Part shown: piece after piece, positions 35,537-49,300 of the stretch | Layout of the letters: each line of letters starts with the position of its first letter | How positions within the stretch are numbered: the first letter of the stretch is position 1 | From: Casuarina equisetifolia | Taxonomy: Eukaryota > Streptophyta > Magnoliopsida > Fagales > Casuarinaceae | DNA: 64,000 nucleotides | Reading direction: 5' to 3' | Assembly: GCA_028551475.1 (NCBI GenBank) | Contig: CM052355.1 | Location: 5,518,001-5,582,000, forward strand | Notes under the pieces: model-generated | Told to the model about the DNA's origin: nothing | The model's input: the letters and a program-made list of their open reading frames with translations, nothing else | Databases searched by the model: none | Position numbers and translations under genes: made by a program

Positions 35537-36871
35537 GCGTCACTCGAGACAGAGTTAGGTACGTGGAAAAGAGTTTCAGTACTCAACTGAACACAAGGAA
35601 TGAGACAAATAGTGCTGAAAACGGGCAGTGAACTGCAATGGCTTTTCTCACCCTCTATCTTCCTGCGTGGAATCTTTCAGCTCTCTGGGTATGACAAAGG
35701 AGAGAGAAGCCCGATAGTCCGAGTCTAAAGGGGAAAATCAAGGAGAAAAATCAGTAGGCAGATGTTACACGAGAAGGCAATGTTTGAGTACTTCAATGTT
35801 TTCTACGTTTAGAGCATCAAAAAGTAATGCATATTTAATGATTGTCCCGTTGAGATACTGCTCCAGCGAACTTATGTCTACAGGGGGTTATGTCCATTTT
35901 AAGCATTCGGACGTGGTAGAATGTGCTCAGCCGACTTTCGCTTGGAATTTGTTGCTCCATTTATTTATCTGTGATCATGGCTTCGGGGAGGCCAACTGCA
36001 CAGCAATCCTCAGATTACCTTCCTTGCATCAGGAAGCCCCCATGTGCACTTGCGTTTGCACAACACCAATTAATATTTCTCTTAAAATGGCTATAAGCGT
36101 TTCTTTTAGAAAATATGGTAAAGATTTTAAAAGCCGCGTGCTATATAAAAACCAAAAACCAAAAATCAAAACATATTAGAATAACATTATTTTATACTGG
36201 TTTTGCTAGTTCTCAAATAATGGAAAACCCTATAAAAATTAGAATATGTCATATATCAATGTTTACCCATGATTTTTTTACACATACTTGTGTGTCATGT
36301 GCATCATGAGGGGAATGTTATAGCAAATTGTCTCGCCAATCATGGTCATCTTGTTCAAAATGTGATAATGTTTTACTAGTCTAGCTCATTGCTTCATCCA
36401 TACTTAAATATTTATATAAAAAATCAACTAAACTTAAGTAATTATAGACCATTATAGGGTTAAATAAATATGTTGTCAAATATATTTTTTGAATTTACTT
36501 TTAATTATATGTGGTGAATATAAATAATTTACTTTTTTATAAGAGTTAGGACTATACTTGTACTTATCCAAAATATGGTTATTACGTGAGACCTAGAAGG
36601 CTATCATGTTCTCTAAAAAAAAAAAAAAAAACTCTTGTGTTTCAATCTCATTTCAAATGTAGCTATATACTATTTCGCCCAAAAAAATATTTTGTTAAAA
36701 AGAATGGAGCACTTTGAAGCCCATGTTGAGCCCAAATTGGGATTGGATGTCCCAATACCTCGCAAAAGCCCAAACTAAGCAGCACGTCGAGATGGCCACT
36801 GACCATCGAGCACTCTCCCAATAAACGTCAGTCTTCGGCGTTCGTCAACTGCGAAGACGAAGAGCAAATCC
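35537..36871. other. Divergent intergenic region between the NPH3 gene and ribophorin I
   Basis: The region should hold both promoters. GCCCA/TGGGC motifs cluster at 36718-36775, just upstream of ribophorin I. A fragment of a LINE-type RNase H frame lies at 36269-36379, and a poly-A run at about 36615-36631. I see no other gene. Confidence 0.55.
36269..36379 (+). pseudogene. Fragment resembling LINE-type (RVT_3) RNase H
   Basis: A 36-codon frame contains CHVHHEGNVIANCLANHG. Plant LINE-derived RNase H domains commonly end in a histidine, REGN, ADCLAN-type motif, and the match in order and spacing is good. Nothing upstream is recognisable. It may be a remnant of a retrotransposon or a chance likeness. 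Confidence 0.4.
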
Positions 36872-39800
36872 ATGGAAGCTCATCTTAGAGTCCGTGCCGC
36901 GTTACTTCTTTCGCTCTTGGCGCTCCTCTTAGCGCTAGCCAGATCCTCCTCTCAGGAGATTCAGATCGTCAGTGCTGAGCGCAGAGTAAGCTTGAAAGTT
37001 CTTCAATTTCACTTGTCAATTTCTCATTCTCGCAAAAATTAGTTGGAGATTCTGAAGATTGTGAGTAGCGCCTTGATGTATGGGTTCAATCATATGTGTT
37101 TTTCTTATCCATTTCGTTGGATTGTAGTATTTATCTTTCTTTCGTGAGAAACGTTTGGCTGCTGGAGAAATTGTAGAAGAGAAATGAAATGCAGGCTTTT
37201 GCGTCTTGTAAGAGAAAGCAAGAACAAACTGTATCAATCGCTAACCCCTATATGGATCCCAATTTGTGCCTTTTTTAGTTTCGTTGTTGGTGGAAATTCA
37301 TTGTGATCATTTCTTATTGAAATGGAGGTTTCTATCTACCATGGTTGATCCCCTTTTCCACTGTTACTGTGATAGAGTTTGCAGATTTGGAAAATTCTTT
37401 GAGATATTCATGCTTTTTTGGTCTCCCAAAATATTTGGGACAGGAAAAGGCAAATAAGTATGATGGCAGCCTTAACGAGAGATAATTTAGACATAATCCT
37501 GCCATGTTCTTGCTAAACAGGAGTTGAGAAGAAAATGAGATAAAATAAGAATCATATACGAGTTCTTTGCCCTCCATTTTCTTGGTAACCTAAGGAAGGC
37601 TCTATAGTGGTTAACTATATTTGTAAAGGTTCATTTATAATGTAGTTGTTAATTCTACTCTAATTCTGACATACTTGATGCTTACTTTTTCATTGCAACA
37701 TTGGATATTAGGTTCTACCCAAGTAAGTAAAAGGAATGGTTTTCTTCATTATATTAATAGATTTACCACAATTTTATATGGGGGGTAATTTTCTGATTGA
37801 TTTTTCTGTTTAGATTTCTCTCTATTTCCTGAGCTCTGAATACTCCCTTTTTCTATTACTGCCCCCACTAATTTGTTGATCGTTCTTGCAGATTGACTTG
37901 ACTTCTCACATTGTTAAGGTTTTTCTTACCTTAAAGGTGACTCTCTCTAATGCTTTACCCATTAAATTAACATGTGGACTACCTTTAATCTGTGATAATA
38001 TGACATTAGTGTCTTAAAGTATTTCTTCTCTGGTATTTAAATTTTTGAGATTCTGTTTAATGGGTAGATATTTTGAGACCTAGTTTTATCTGCGTGTGTT
38101 TGTCCTGGTTTATCATTTTTTTGTCCTCTCAAATTCCTGAATAGAGCCTTGATTGCTCTGCATGTAGCTGGACAGATTCGCCATGTTAAGGTTAACGGAT
38201 GGATGAAATATTAAATTTCGTCCTCAGCTAGCCTTAGAATAGGCAGGATCTCAGTTGTGTCCTTTTCATATTCAAAACAAAACTTGTTCAGCTACCTTTG
38301 CCATGAAGTTTTTAAGTCTCAGTGATGGCCGACCAAAAATTTCATTTCTTAAGCCATAGGTCCACATACAGGAATCCATCTATTGGAATAGAATAAATGA
38401 CTATTTCATATTACTCTAAATGATGGGAAAGTTATGCTTTCGTTTCCAAAAGACAATGTGGTAGTATGTAATTTTCCTTAACAAAAGTGAGATACTTTTT
38501 AATTTTCCCTTTAATTTAACTTTGTTCTAATCTGAATTGAACTTCCTAATTTTTCATTTGAATTGCCATCTCATATGTTTTCTGTCTTGAACGCTATAGT
38601 TGATCTCATAGGCATGCATGAGCTCATCAGGGGGGTGAAGGACAATTTAAAGTAGGATCAAATCAAGGTTTTGAACAGATCTGAATTATAATTCTCTTTA
38701 GTATAATTAGGTTAAGGATTATAGAATTATCTTTTAGATTTTTGGAGCTCATTTAAATGGGCTCTTTCATTTTTTGAGAGATAGAGAATGAACTCTATAT
38801 ATGTAAAGGTGTTCAAGGTTTGATACTTGGCTGTGACATTTTCTGATCTAGGTTCTCTACTATCTAATCATATATACCATGAGCTTCATGTTTGCCGGTG
38901 ATATTCTTTTTAATAGAACTCCAGTTGACATGCCTTCGACGAGCCTGTCCATATTCCTACTAATCATAAAAATTGATGACATAATGTTGCAGAGAGTCAA
39001 TATTTTAGTTATTAAAAGCATTTCGTTTGTCTATATTGCATGCCAGAAATAGCAAATATTTTGTCACATCTATATGATTGATTTTTTTCTTCTAGGTTGA
39101 AAACATTGGAGCATCTCCTGCTTCAGAAATACTTGTTGCATTCCCTCCCACAGAAGCTGATCATCTAGCACTTGTCAAAGCTTTATCCACTGCTGGAAAA
39201 CGGAAGAAGAAGAGCTATTTGCCCCTTGATGTAAACCCAACTGAACTACCTGATGCACCAAATGGAACTAAGTATTACTCTATATCTTTGCTCAATCCAT
39301 TGAGCACTGGTGAAAGTGCAACATTGGAAGTGCTCTACATATTGACCCATTCTCTAGAGCCTTTTCCAGCAGAAATAAGTCAATCAGAGTCTCAGTTGGT
39401 CTATTATCGTGATAGTGCACTGATACTGTCACCATATCATATTAAGCAACAAACCACTTTTCTTAAGACTCCAAGTACTAAAGTGGAGTCATTCACAAGA
39501 GTGGATCCAACAAACCGTGCCAGTACAGAGCTAAAGTATGGGCCATATGAAAATCAACCTCCATATTCATTTTCACCCATAATTGTTCATTTTGAGAACA
39601 ACAATCCGTTTGCTGTTGTTGAGGAGCTAGTTCGTGAAATAGAACTATCTCACTGGGGAAGTATTCAGATCACAGAGCATTACAAGTTGATGCATGCTGG
39701 TGCTCGGCACAAAGGTGTCTTTTCAAGGTAGGGTTCTAGGTTATTGCTCTGTCACATGTCTTTGTGTGATCTTTTTGAGCTTGCAAAATCTAGTATGGTT

Positions 39801-42800
39801 ATTGTAGGTTTGAACTTTTATGCAAATTTTTATTTTAACTAATAGAATCTCATAACTATATGTGTATTCTTATCTTTGTTGAGGGTTTTTCTTAGATTTT
39901 ATTGTTTTACATCTTTCTTTCCTGAGCTACAGTTTGATAGCTCCACTACATGAAAAGGATGGACTTCTCCAATTTATCTTTTGTTTAACTTATGTTTCTT
40001 CTCTTGACTATTGCTTTATTCAAATGTTCATACTTTTGAAGTTTCCTTCTGGCAGGGTTGAATATCAATCTAGGCCATCTTTTAGTGGGGCACCTTCTTT
40101 CAAAAATCTCCTAGCAAGACTGCCACCTAGGGTTCACTCCGTCTATTATCGCGATGAGATAGGAAATATCTCATCATCACATTTGCGCACGGATCCCTGG
40201 AAGGTAATGTGTGGCCTCTTAACCTCTTGCTCTGTTCAAGAAAATCATTTGTGTTATTTGTCTAAGGAATTTGTGTGAAAAGAACACCATTTCCTTTATT
40301 TATTAACTGTTAGAATAAAGCATACCTATGGCATTTGTTGTTTTATTCAATCTTATGAGTTTTCTACATGTTTCTAATATTCTTATCATATCCCATGAGT
40401 TACTTATTTTTCTAATCTACTTCTGTACTTCCTATTGAAATTTCTGACAGAAATTAATCACATGAAATACTTGTGACCCACATACTCATCCACCACATCC
40501 CTCTTTGTAGTCATACCTCATGCGGTATTCATAACTTTTGTTCGGTATTCATAATTTTTGTTAACAATTTTAATGGGGACTTGATGAGATCATTAATTAT
40601 ATAATTGGGATACCACAAGAAATATGATTAGGAAAACCGTATCTCCATGGGGTACCAATGGAACAACATCAAACCACAAGTAGGTTCCCCCCTCCCTCCC
40701 TTCTCATTTCCCCTAGATTTTATCCAATTGCTATTGGATGTGTTCAATTGCGTGAAGTCTGTGCTCAGAAAGGAAGTTGGAAAAGCCTCGTCATTTATTT
40801 ATAATTCAAATTAAAGATTCTGTCTTTCAGTAGCAAAAGTGCATCACATGAAATTTACTTGTGTTTCCTCTAGTTCAATTTTAGCTCTATCAAACTGTCA
40901 ATTTGGTCCTTTAGGGAATATTTAACTGTACCTACAGTAGGGTGGCATGCAGCGTTTTGTGATCTGCTATGACTTCTTTGACCTACTTGTATTCATCTAC
41001 TTCACTATGGAAAGTTTCACATGATAAAAACTGCAACTGAAGGCTTTGCTGGGAGCTCTGATGCTGTATTTAGCGAGTAATGGGAAGTTGGTCATTTTTC
41101 AATTGGATAATTCTTGGTAAAGAAAAACTGATAATAAGTTAGGGAATGCAATCTGGAAAAAGAATATCTATGCAAATTTTACACAAAGAAAAAAGAATTA
41201 AAATGTGTTTTCCCCTGTTGTGACTAATAGTTATTCTTTACAGTCAGAACTTGAAATTGAACCACGCTATCCTTTATTTGGAGGCTGGAAGGCTTCTTTT
41301 GTCATCGGATATGGACTTCCATTGCAAGACTTTGTTTTCAAGTCACCTGATGGCCGGCGATACCTAAACTTCACTTTTGGATGTCCTCTTGTGGAGACAG
41401 CTGTAGAAAAGTTGACTGTCAAAGTGGGTTTAGATACATGATTTTGCTTTTACATTTTTTTTTTCTTATTTTCTTATTATCGCTTCAAGGTGTAGATTCA
41501 AAATCTGGGCGATAAACTTTTAAGTGCCACATTTCAGGTTGTGCTGCCAGAGGGATCAACAGACCCTTCTGCCATGGTTCCTGTCCCAGTGGATCAGCAA
41601 CTGGAGGTAACCTATCAGTTCCTACACAAACACCCTTAGGTGCAGAAAATGTCAACTCTTGTTCATCAGATCAAACTGATGTATTTTGTGTCTGATTCTA
41701 TTACATTAGCCACTTTTTAATGTAAGCAATGACAAGAAATTCTGCTCTGAAGTAACTGAATTCTATAGTATTCTTCTCTATCAAAACAATTTTTTAGCGG
41801 TGTGCTATCTTAACTAGTATCCTGTTTACCCATTTGTTGTTGCTACTGAAAGGCATTGATAGCAGAATTTACAGCATCATAAGTTTAATACTCATCATCA
41901 ACTAAAATGTATTTGCATTTGGTTCTTTGCAGACCAAATACTCCTACCTTGATGTCGTTGGAAGGACTGTGATTGTTCTTCAAAAGAAAAATGTAGTTCC
42001 TGAGCACAACTTGCCTTTCCGGGTAATTCTGCAATACATGCTGCTTGACTGGCTTGAAATATATTTGCCCAAGTCATACGAGTAAATGGGTTGAAACAGT
42101 ATTAAAATAAATGTTCCCAGAGTTAGGAGCTTTAACTTCGCAATGCAGCAAAAGACGCGTACACAAATTAATTATGTTCTGAAATAAGTTGGCAGATTTC
42201 TTAGGAAGACATGATCATAACCGCATATAGTTTGGTATTTAAATTAGAACCACAATTGTTTATTTTCTTCTTTTTTCATTTTTGGGTTGGTTGGCGGGAG
42301 GGTTGGGTTTGGTTTAAGATCAACTTACCATTGCCGGAGATAAGCAACCATGGTAAACAAGACCCATGAAATTATTAAAACAAATGTATAATCAACTAGA
42401 GATTGATGCATCTTTGCTCCAAGTTATTCATTTTTTTTCCCTCTTTGGTGATAGTGAAATAATAAATTCTAAACTAGTTTCCATTTCCTGCTTTTTACTG
42501 CATTCGAGTTTTAGTGCAAATTATAAGCCGGTAGCCATTAAATCTGTCCCCTTTTAGTGTTATCAAACTGTAAATAACCAAGGATCAAATAAAGTCTCTG
42601 TTGGTCAGTACTTGTCATCAATCGATTATAAGCTGATAATATACCAGGATTAGACAACCAGCCCCAAAAATGTGAAATAACAATCAGCTATGTCTATGGG
42701 AGCGGGTCACTGTTTTCTATTATGGAGATACCTTTTCTGTATCCTGTTCATGTTAGTATGTCTCTTGACTCTTATTTGTCAACTTTTTTCAGGTTTACTA

Positions 42801-42915
42801 CACCTTCAAACCAATTTTCATGCTTGCCGAGCCATTAATGTTGGCATCTGTGTTTTTCTTATTATTCATCGCTTGTGTGGCTTACATACATATGGATTTT
42901 TCAATACGCAAGTGA
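36872..42915 (+). CDS. OST1B: Ribophorin I, oligosaccharyltransferase subunit 1 (466 aa)
   Basis: Exons: 36872-36985, 37892-37936, 39096-39727, 40056-40203, 41244-41423, 41538-41606, 41933-42022, 42793-42915. All introns are GT-AG and the frame closes on TGA. The protein has a signal peptide (about residues 1-26, LLLSLLALLLALA), a luminal ribophorin I domain (EIQIVSAERRIDLTSHIVK, LPPRVHSVYYRDEIGNIS, PRYPLFGGWKASFVIGY, RRYLNFTFGCPLVE) and one C-terminal membrane segment (FFLLFIACVAYIHM) with a very short cytosolic tail. It is a subunit of the ER oligosaccharyltransferase that transfers glycans to asparagine. The length matches Arabidopsis OST1B (about 464 aa) rather than the longer OST1A; that assignment is inference. 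A further GT-AG intron may lie in the 3' untranslated region (42933 to about 43014). Confidence 0.93.
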
Positions 42916-43137
42916 TTAGTGGAATCTTCAAAGGTAATGAATGTACAACTCAGTAGCGTCGTATATTACAAATGAAATCTTTGTTACTGAAACATATTTC
43001 CTTTCTTCTGCAGCTTGAATGGTGAACAACTCCGAACTTGGTTAACACACGAGGACTGAGTCTAATCAAGAGCTAGCAGTGATAAAGTGAATGACGGGGA
43101 TTATAGCGTTAGAAATTTAGAATTTTTTTTTTCCTTT

Positions 43138-43165
43138 TTGTTGTTGTTGTTGTTGTTGTTGTTGT
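43138..43165 (+). repeat. GTT trinucleotide repeat
   Basis: About nine GTT units in the probable 3' untranslated region of ribophorin I. Confidence 0.9.
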
Positions 43166-45533
43166 TTTTTTGGGGCCTTACGGCATCTATAGGTTGCGTT
43201 TAGAGATTTTGTTGTTTTTGCACCCATAGCAAGTTGAGCGTATCCCTTGCCAATGGGTGAGAGCATTGCATTGTTCTCGATTTAAAATACAAGGATTCGG
43301 AACTTTCTTAAAGGGGAAAGATCTATTGTCAGCTTTTTTCATCTTTATAAAAATCTAGCATGCCCATGTTGGTGATGATTTCCACACTCGTTGACTAGAG
43401 ATTCTGGCGACTAAGTGGACCGAGGGCTTCCGGTGGAGGGACTCTTTAGACAACCTGTGGGGCGTATAGGAACCGCGAGATTGAAGTGTGAAGTTCAATA
43501 AACAACGAGGATATCTGCTTTCTGGATCTGGCTGCCGTTTTTCTAATTCTGAGGAACGAAACCAAAAACATGGTGATCGATGATCGCCGATCAGCGGGTC
43601 CAGAGCGGTGGAAATAGGACTCTGCACTGTTAAATGTCTAAAGCCATCATACCTTTGACAGAGAAACCTAGCTTGCGGGCCATGAAAATATGTGGTTTGG
43701 AGTACATCTTTATGGGGAAGATAAACTAAACTATTGCAGCGTGTCTAGAGAGGATTACAGAGAACGAGAAATAAACCGAAATAATGGAGATAAACTTTGG
43801 TCAGTCTGATTAGCTTAGCCGCGCAAGTGCATTGTCTCGGGTTACAGCTGCTAACCTAAACTGATAAACATGCTTCACAAAACTATATGATTAGGTGCCC
43901 CTACACTTTGGTTTAAAGAAATCTCTGGAACAGACAGGGAGTTCCTCAGAAATGACATCAATTTCAAGGTATGATTTGGCCAACACCTAATTAATTTAGA
44001 CCCATCATTCGGTGAGGCAAAAAGAGTAAAGGGTAAAATCCAAAAAGTTCCAGCTACCCAGCAGGCCAATTGAACTTTGAGCTCTTTCATCATTTGGGTT
44101 CAAGAAAATGATAGGCTTGGGTGGAACGCTCTTTAAAGATATTAAACAAAGCCTTGGCTTAACACAGCTGAGAATGTCAAGATAGGCTCATGTGAGAGAC
44201 AATTAGTTCCGCGCAAAAGGAAAATTTGCTAGTTTTGGGTCATGTTCCGACAACATCATTCCAAACAGTCAATTAGATCAATTAGTTAGTGTTAACATTT
44301 GTTATAACAACAACAACAACAGACCCTACTGCCTGTTCTCGTTTAGACCCATTCTTAGACCCCCAATGCATCTTGGACCATGGTCTCTCACTCTCGTCGC
44401 TTTGTCACCCCAAGAGTTGAACCAGATGACAGGAGCGATGTGTCCTAGCTTCGGTGCCTTCGCATTATGCTAATTTTCTTCAGTTACTAGGTCGTTTAGG
44501 GCGCTGCATTGTCAGAGAGTGTGCCTACTGAATACAAATCAGGCAGCGGATAAAAAGGATTCCAGGAGTTTGTTCAATAATTTTCAAATGGGTAGCAATC
44601 TGGAGTAGATCTTCTCTAAAGATCATTCGACAGCGGCTAAGAATATTGAATGATTTTAAATTATTGTGCTTCACATGGGCTGCCACCTGAGGTAAAACTT
44701 ATCATTAGTTCATTGGGGTGTGTTAGGAAAATCATGCAAAAGGATAGATGCTTGTAGTTTAAGAAACTTTCTTTGATTGACAAAGTTCTCACAGCTTACC
44801 AATCTGTGGTCCCGTTACTCTTAGCCTGTTAACATTATAGATTAAAGAAGCCTCACTGAAATAATGTTTTTTCCTCGTCCAAAATATGCTACGGGATGAG
44901 ATTCTTAATCAGAAGTCACCGGATACGGCCTTGCATATCGTAGAAGTGTAGGAACTAGAAATATTCCTCGGGTTATGCTTGAAAGCATAGAAATCGAAAT
45001 TCTTTGACGGATGTGTAACTTTCTATCCCTTTAACGAAGTAAATCATCCTTTCATGCTATTTATCACCTTCACTTAGAAGTAATAGTGGCATAAAATGTG
45101 CCTGAAAGCTAGTTCCTTTAAGCAATAGACTGGGGATTCAGTCCCCGGATACTCCTTTCCTTCGCAGATACTCTGAGGCTATGATGGCTATATTCCACTG
45201 TTTTCAGGCACCTCTATGCCACTAATATTCCAACTAGCATCTAAAAGAAAGGTTCCTAAACAAAAGGTCTACAGAAATCTGATCTTGTTGAGAAAAAACA
45301 AAGACCTCAATGATGGAGTAGAGATGAACGCCGTCTAACTTGGGACATAACAGCTCTCACTTGGTGATTTCAAGTGCAGAATAATCAACATGCCAATGTA
45401 GCCATGTCGGCCTTAAGAGGCAAGAGCCATTGAGAAAGAAAAGGCCTACCCATCCATCATAAGATATGGTCTAAGAATGGCAAGAGCCAGCGCCAACCTA
45501 TGAAAGGCTAAGACTCCGGGGCATTTCCAAGCC

Positions 45534-45535
<2 letters not shown>

Positions 45536-45572
<37 letters not shown>
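45536..45572 (+). repeat. AG microsatellite
   Basis: About eighteen AG units. The minus-strand frame with a Ser-Leu run across it is an artefact. Confidence 0.95.
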
Positions 45573-45573
<1 letters not shown>

Positions 45574-46301
45574 CATTGTGTCGATTTTGCTTGACCAAGT
45601 AAAAGGATCGTAAGAGAGAAAGCCAAGGAAGCAGTTGGTGGAATTCAGCAGCATTGGGCACCACCCACTTGGACGGCTTCGCAGTCCCAGAAAAGCAATA
45701 TTTCAAGTAAAAAGACAGCAGTTCCGTTGTGGCGGGGCCTGCTGCCCTGATTTTGGTTGGATTGTTTCTCATGTCCAAGACACAAAATTTGATACAACTA
45801 AACAAAGATAACAACTCTGCAATTCATCTTTCTTTTAATGCATATGATATTCTCATACTTCCATCATAGTTAACGTTCTTTCAAAAATAAAATATTTTAA
45901 ATTAAATTAAATAAATTACAAAAAAGGGTAATGGTGTAATTCCGGCCATCTGTCTCGTGTACACGCCAAAATCAGTTATTTCAAACGGAAAGAGAGAGCC
46001 TGGGAAGAGAAAAGAAAAAGAAAGCAGAGCCGGACAATCGATTTCTGCAAGTTGGTTCTCTGATTCTCTTTCGTAGAATCAGAGGATCCTTTCTACCTTC
46101 CCTTTCATTTTCTTTTGAAAGATGATTTCTTTTTTAACTTCTTTTGGTAGAATGCATGCATAGTTTAATATGCATATATGAGTATATAGCCACCTTGCCT
46201 GTTCGCGCTTCTGGTGCAAGAACTCGCAAGGAAGCAAGAAACTTCAGAATGGGTTCAAGATATTGAACAATCGGGACGTGTTCTTCTTGTCATTCTCTCA
46301 A

Positions 46302-49300
46302 ATGGGTAGCACAGAGGATGACCTTAAAATGGAGGGCTGGCTGTATCTCATACGGTTCAACCGGTTCGGGCTGCAGTACTCGCGCAGAAGGTACTTTACT
46401 CTCAAAGACAATTGCCTCAGGTGCTACAAGACGATACCCACCTCGGATAGAGAGGTAAGCCTTCATTTCATTTGCATTTGCTTATTTCCTTTTGCCTTTT
46501 CTTATGGTAATTGTGGAATGGTTGTCTTATTTATGATCTTCAAAGAAGAACCCATGCTCTGCGGGGGCGGAATAAGAGTATTTTTTAGAAATAAAATAAA
46601 AAAATAACTTATTTGATAGCCGAACCATGTGCTATTTAATTTCTGGAAGACACCTTACTTCATGTGGGATGAATATGGTAATTATCTACCACAAACTGAA
46701 AGCAAAAAATAAGGAAAGGAGGTTATTTATTTCATTATGGATCAGAGAATTGTTCCATATTTGAGTCGTTGCGTTCAATTCTTTTCTATTAATCGCTAAT
46801 CCGACTTTGAGAAGCCGTGCCACGAGGTAGATTGCATTTTGATTTTTAGGACTTAAACCAGGGGATTGGAAGAGCAATTTCCAACATTTAAAAAAAAAAT
46901 GTGATATGAATTTCATGGCTTTGAATCTAATTCCGCAGACGTAAAGTATGAATATTGACTGATTTTGTAACTTCTGCCGTGAAACCTGAACTAAAGCCCT
47001 GAGGTTTTCAGAATTTGAAGGAAGCTGAAAACAGCTCATGCAACCCGAAGTTCTTTGTGACCAAAGTGCCTGCATCAAGTTAGACACGCATTACATTCGC
47101 GCCTGGATGATATTACCCTCTGGTGATAAAATAAATAGTTAGTAACAATTAACGTTTTCCCACTTGTAATATCAATGATTCAAGTGGATGCAAATATGAT
47201 CAGACCGTAAGAGGTGGCAACGATGAACACAAGGTAAAAAAGTTGCTGCCTGTAACGGCTATGCATTTAAGACCAGTGGAAGAGATGGTATATGGAAATA
47301 AATTTTACACCGAAGGCCAAGGGACGAGAGTGTAGAGATGATCTGAAATAGGATTATGCTTTGGAGTCCAACAGGTAGGCAGAAGGCTCTTCTCGAGCTA
47401 AGTTGAGTTGAGATATGACCTTCCTATTTGATACAAAGTAGAATATAGATGTATTGGTAAGTTTCAAAAAGTGATTAAGGATTTTTGGGAGCCTGAAGTG
47501 ACATAAGGTGGGAGTGTCTGATTGGTACCAACCTCTTTTGAAAAGATGTGGGATATGTTCATAGCGTTATGCGGACCAGTCACAAAAATTTGAAACCCGA
47601 ATTCTCAAAAAACTTTCTGAACACATGAGGTATTTAATTGATGTGCAATGTTTGGATATGTTTCCACCTATTCTACTTTCATGATCAGCACGGTGAAGTA
47701 TTTCAGTTGTGAACTTTTCAAGTTAGGGGACGAGCGAGACTGAAAATGTTCCTACATTTTCTTTTTCTTTTTTTCAGCTGATAGATCTTCTTTTTCCTTT
47801 TTTCAATCTCAGGAGCCAGTCAGAAGTGCAATAATTGACTGCTGCGTTCGGGTCACAGACAATGGAAGAGAAAGCCTGAATAGAAAAGTATGAACTTTAA
47901 ATTCCATATCTCTTCTAGCACAAACGGATTGTATTTAAGGCCCTGCAGAAGTTGCATTACCTATGCCATTTGTTTTATCTAAAATTATTTGCAACCCGCA
48001 GGTAATCTTCATCTTTACTCTTTATAATACTTCCAATCACAATGATCAGCTAAAGGTGGGGAAAACTCCAATTTAAACACATTTTTCTTGATTTTACCCT
48101 ATATTGGTACCTGACGTTTACAATTTCAACTCTATAGTTGGGCGCAAGTAGTCCCGAAGAATCTGCAAGATGGATACATTCCTTGCAAGACGCTGCATTA
48201 AAGGTTCTAAACTTTTGACCTACCATCTTAATTGCTTTTCACTGATGAAAGCCTCATATTTTACTGCCTTTTCAGGAGTTCCCAAACCCAGCAAAGAATT
48301 GTGAAGATTTTTCCAAGAGCAAGTGGCCATCTTTAAGGTAATACCAATTGCTATTCGTCATATAACATCAATGGATCTAAACTGCTTTTTAGTGTACTCA
48401 TCAAAAGATCATAAATAAAAGTCTTACTGTTTTATTTTATTTTTTAGAAGTCATTTTTTACTTGATTTGTGTAGTAATTATAGGTATGTTTAAGCTGCTA
48501 AATAAGACTTGTATTGCAATAATTTTTCTACTGATATAAATGGGCATCCCTACATAGTGATACAAAGACCTAAGCCATAAAAACAAACAAACATATATTA
48601 TATGCAAATAAACATATATACTAATTATTTTTTTCTCTAGGTTTATACATATTTGTGGTCCTTTCATCCTTTAATTCGTTCTTTCAACAGATTTGCTGGT
48701 CCTAAGAGACGTTGTAAAGGCTCAATAGACTGGACCAGTTACTCATCCATTTACATGGAGGCAATGACATCCGATGTTATTGCACCCTCACCGTGGAAAA
48801 TTTTTGGTTGTCAAAACGGTAAGACTTTGGTTCATATCTGCTTTTCAAGCTCTATCCGTGTATGTGCTAAAATTCCATCATTCAATGCAGGATTACGGCT
48901 TTTCAAAGAAGCAAAAGATTGGGAATCCCGAGTACGAGTGTTTTATTCTTTCAACGCACTTGTTGTTAATTATTTCAAATTATTTAACTTGGCTGAAAAA
49001 AGTTTATCTTCTCAGCATTGGAATGATCATCCAGCAATAATGGCTGTTGGTGTAGTTGATGGAACTTCAGAGGCCATTTTCCGAACTCTTATATCTCTTG
49101 GTCCTTCAAGATCAGAGTAAGATTATTAAAGTGTTACCTGTGTCTGACTGCATAGATGAGTTGGTGCATGAAAAGTTTTGCAACAATCATGTTATTTTTT
49201 TAAGTACTTTGTAAAAATAGTTATTTGCTCCCTCTTTCCCATATATAGCTTTTTTTACTCCATTTTTAAACGCTTCAAAATATTTTCCTTCTTGAAAAGT

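Larger units (their letters stand above)
42916..46301. other. Intergenic stretch between ribophorin I and the EDR2-like gene
   Basis: It contains the ribophorin 3' untranslated region, GTT (43138-43165), AAC (44307-44321) and AG (45536-45572) simple repeats, and the 5' region of the EDR2-like gene. A possible TATA sequence (GTATATAG) lies near 46181, about 120 bp before the start codon. I see no additional gene in about 3.3 kb. Confidence 0.5.

Noticed and set aside
45446..45814. 122-residue minus-strand open frame
   Set aside because: It also runs through an AG microsatellite and matches no family I know.
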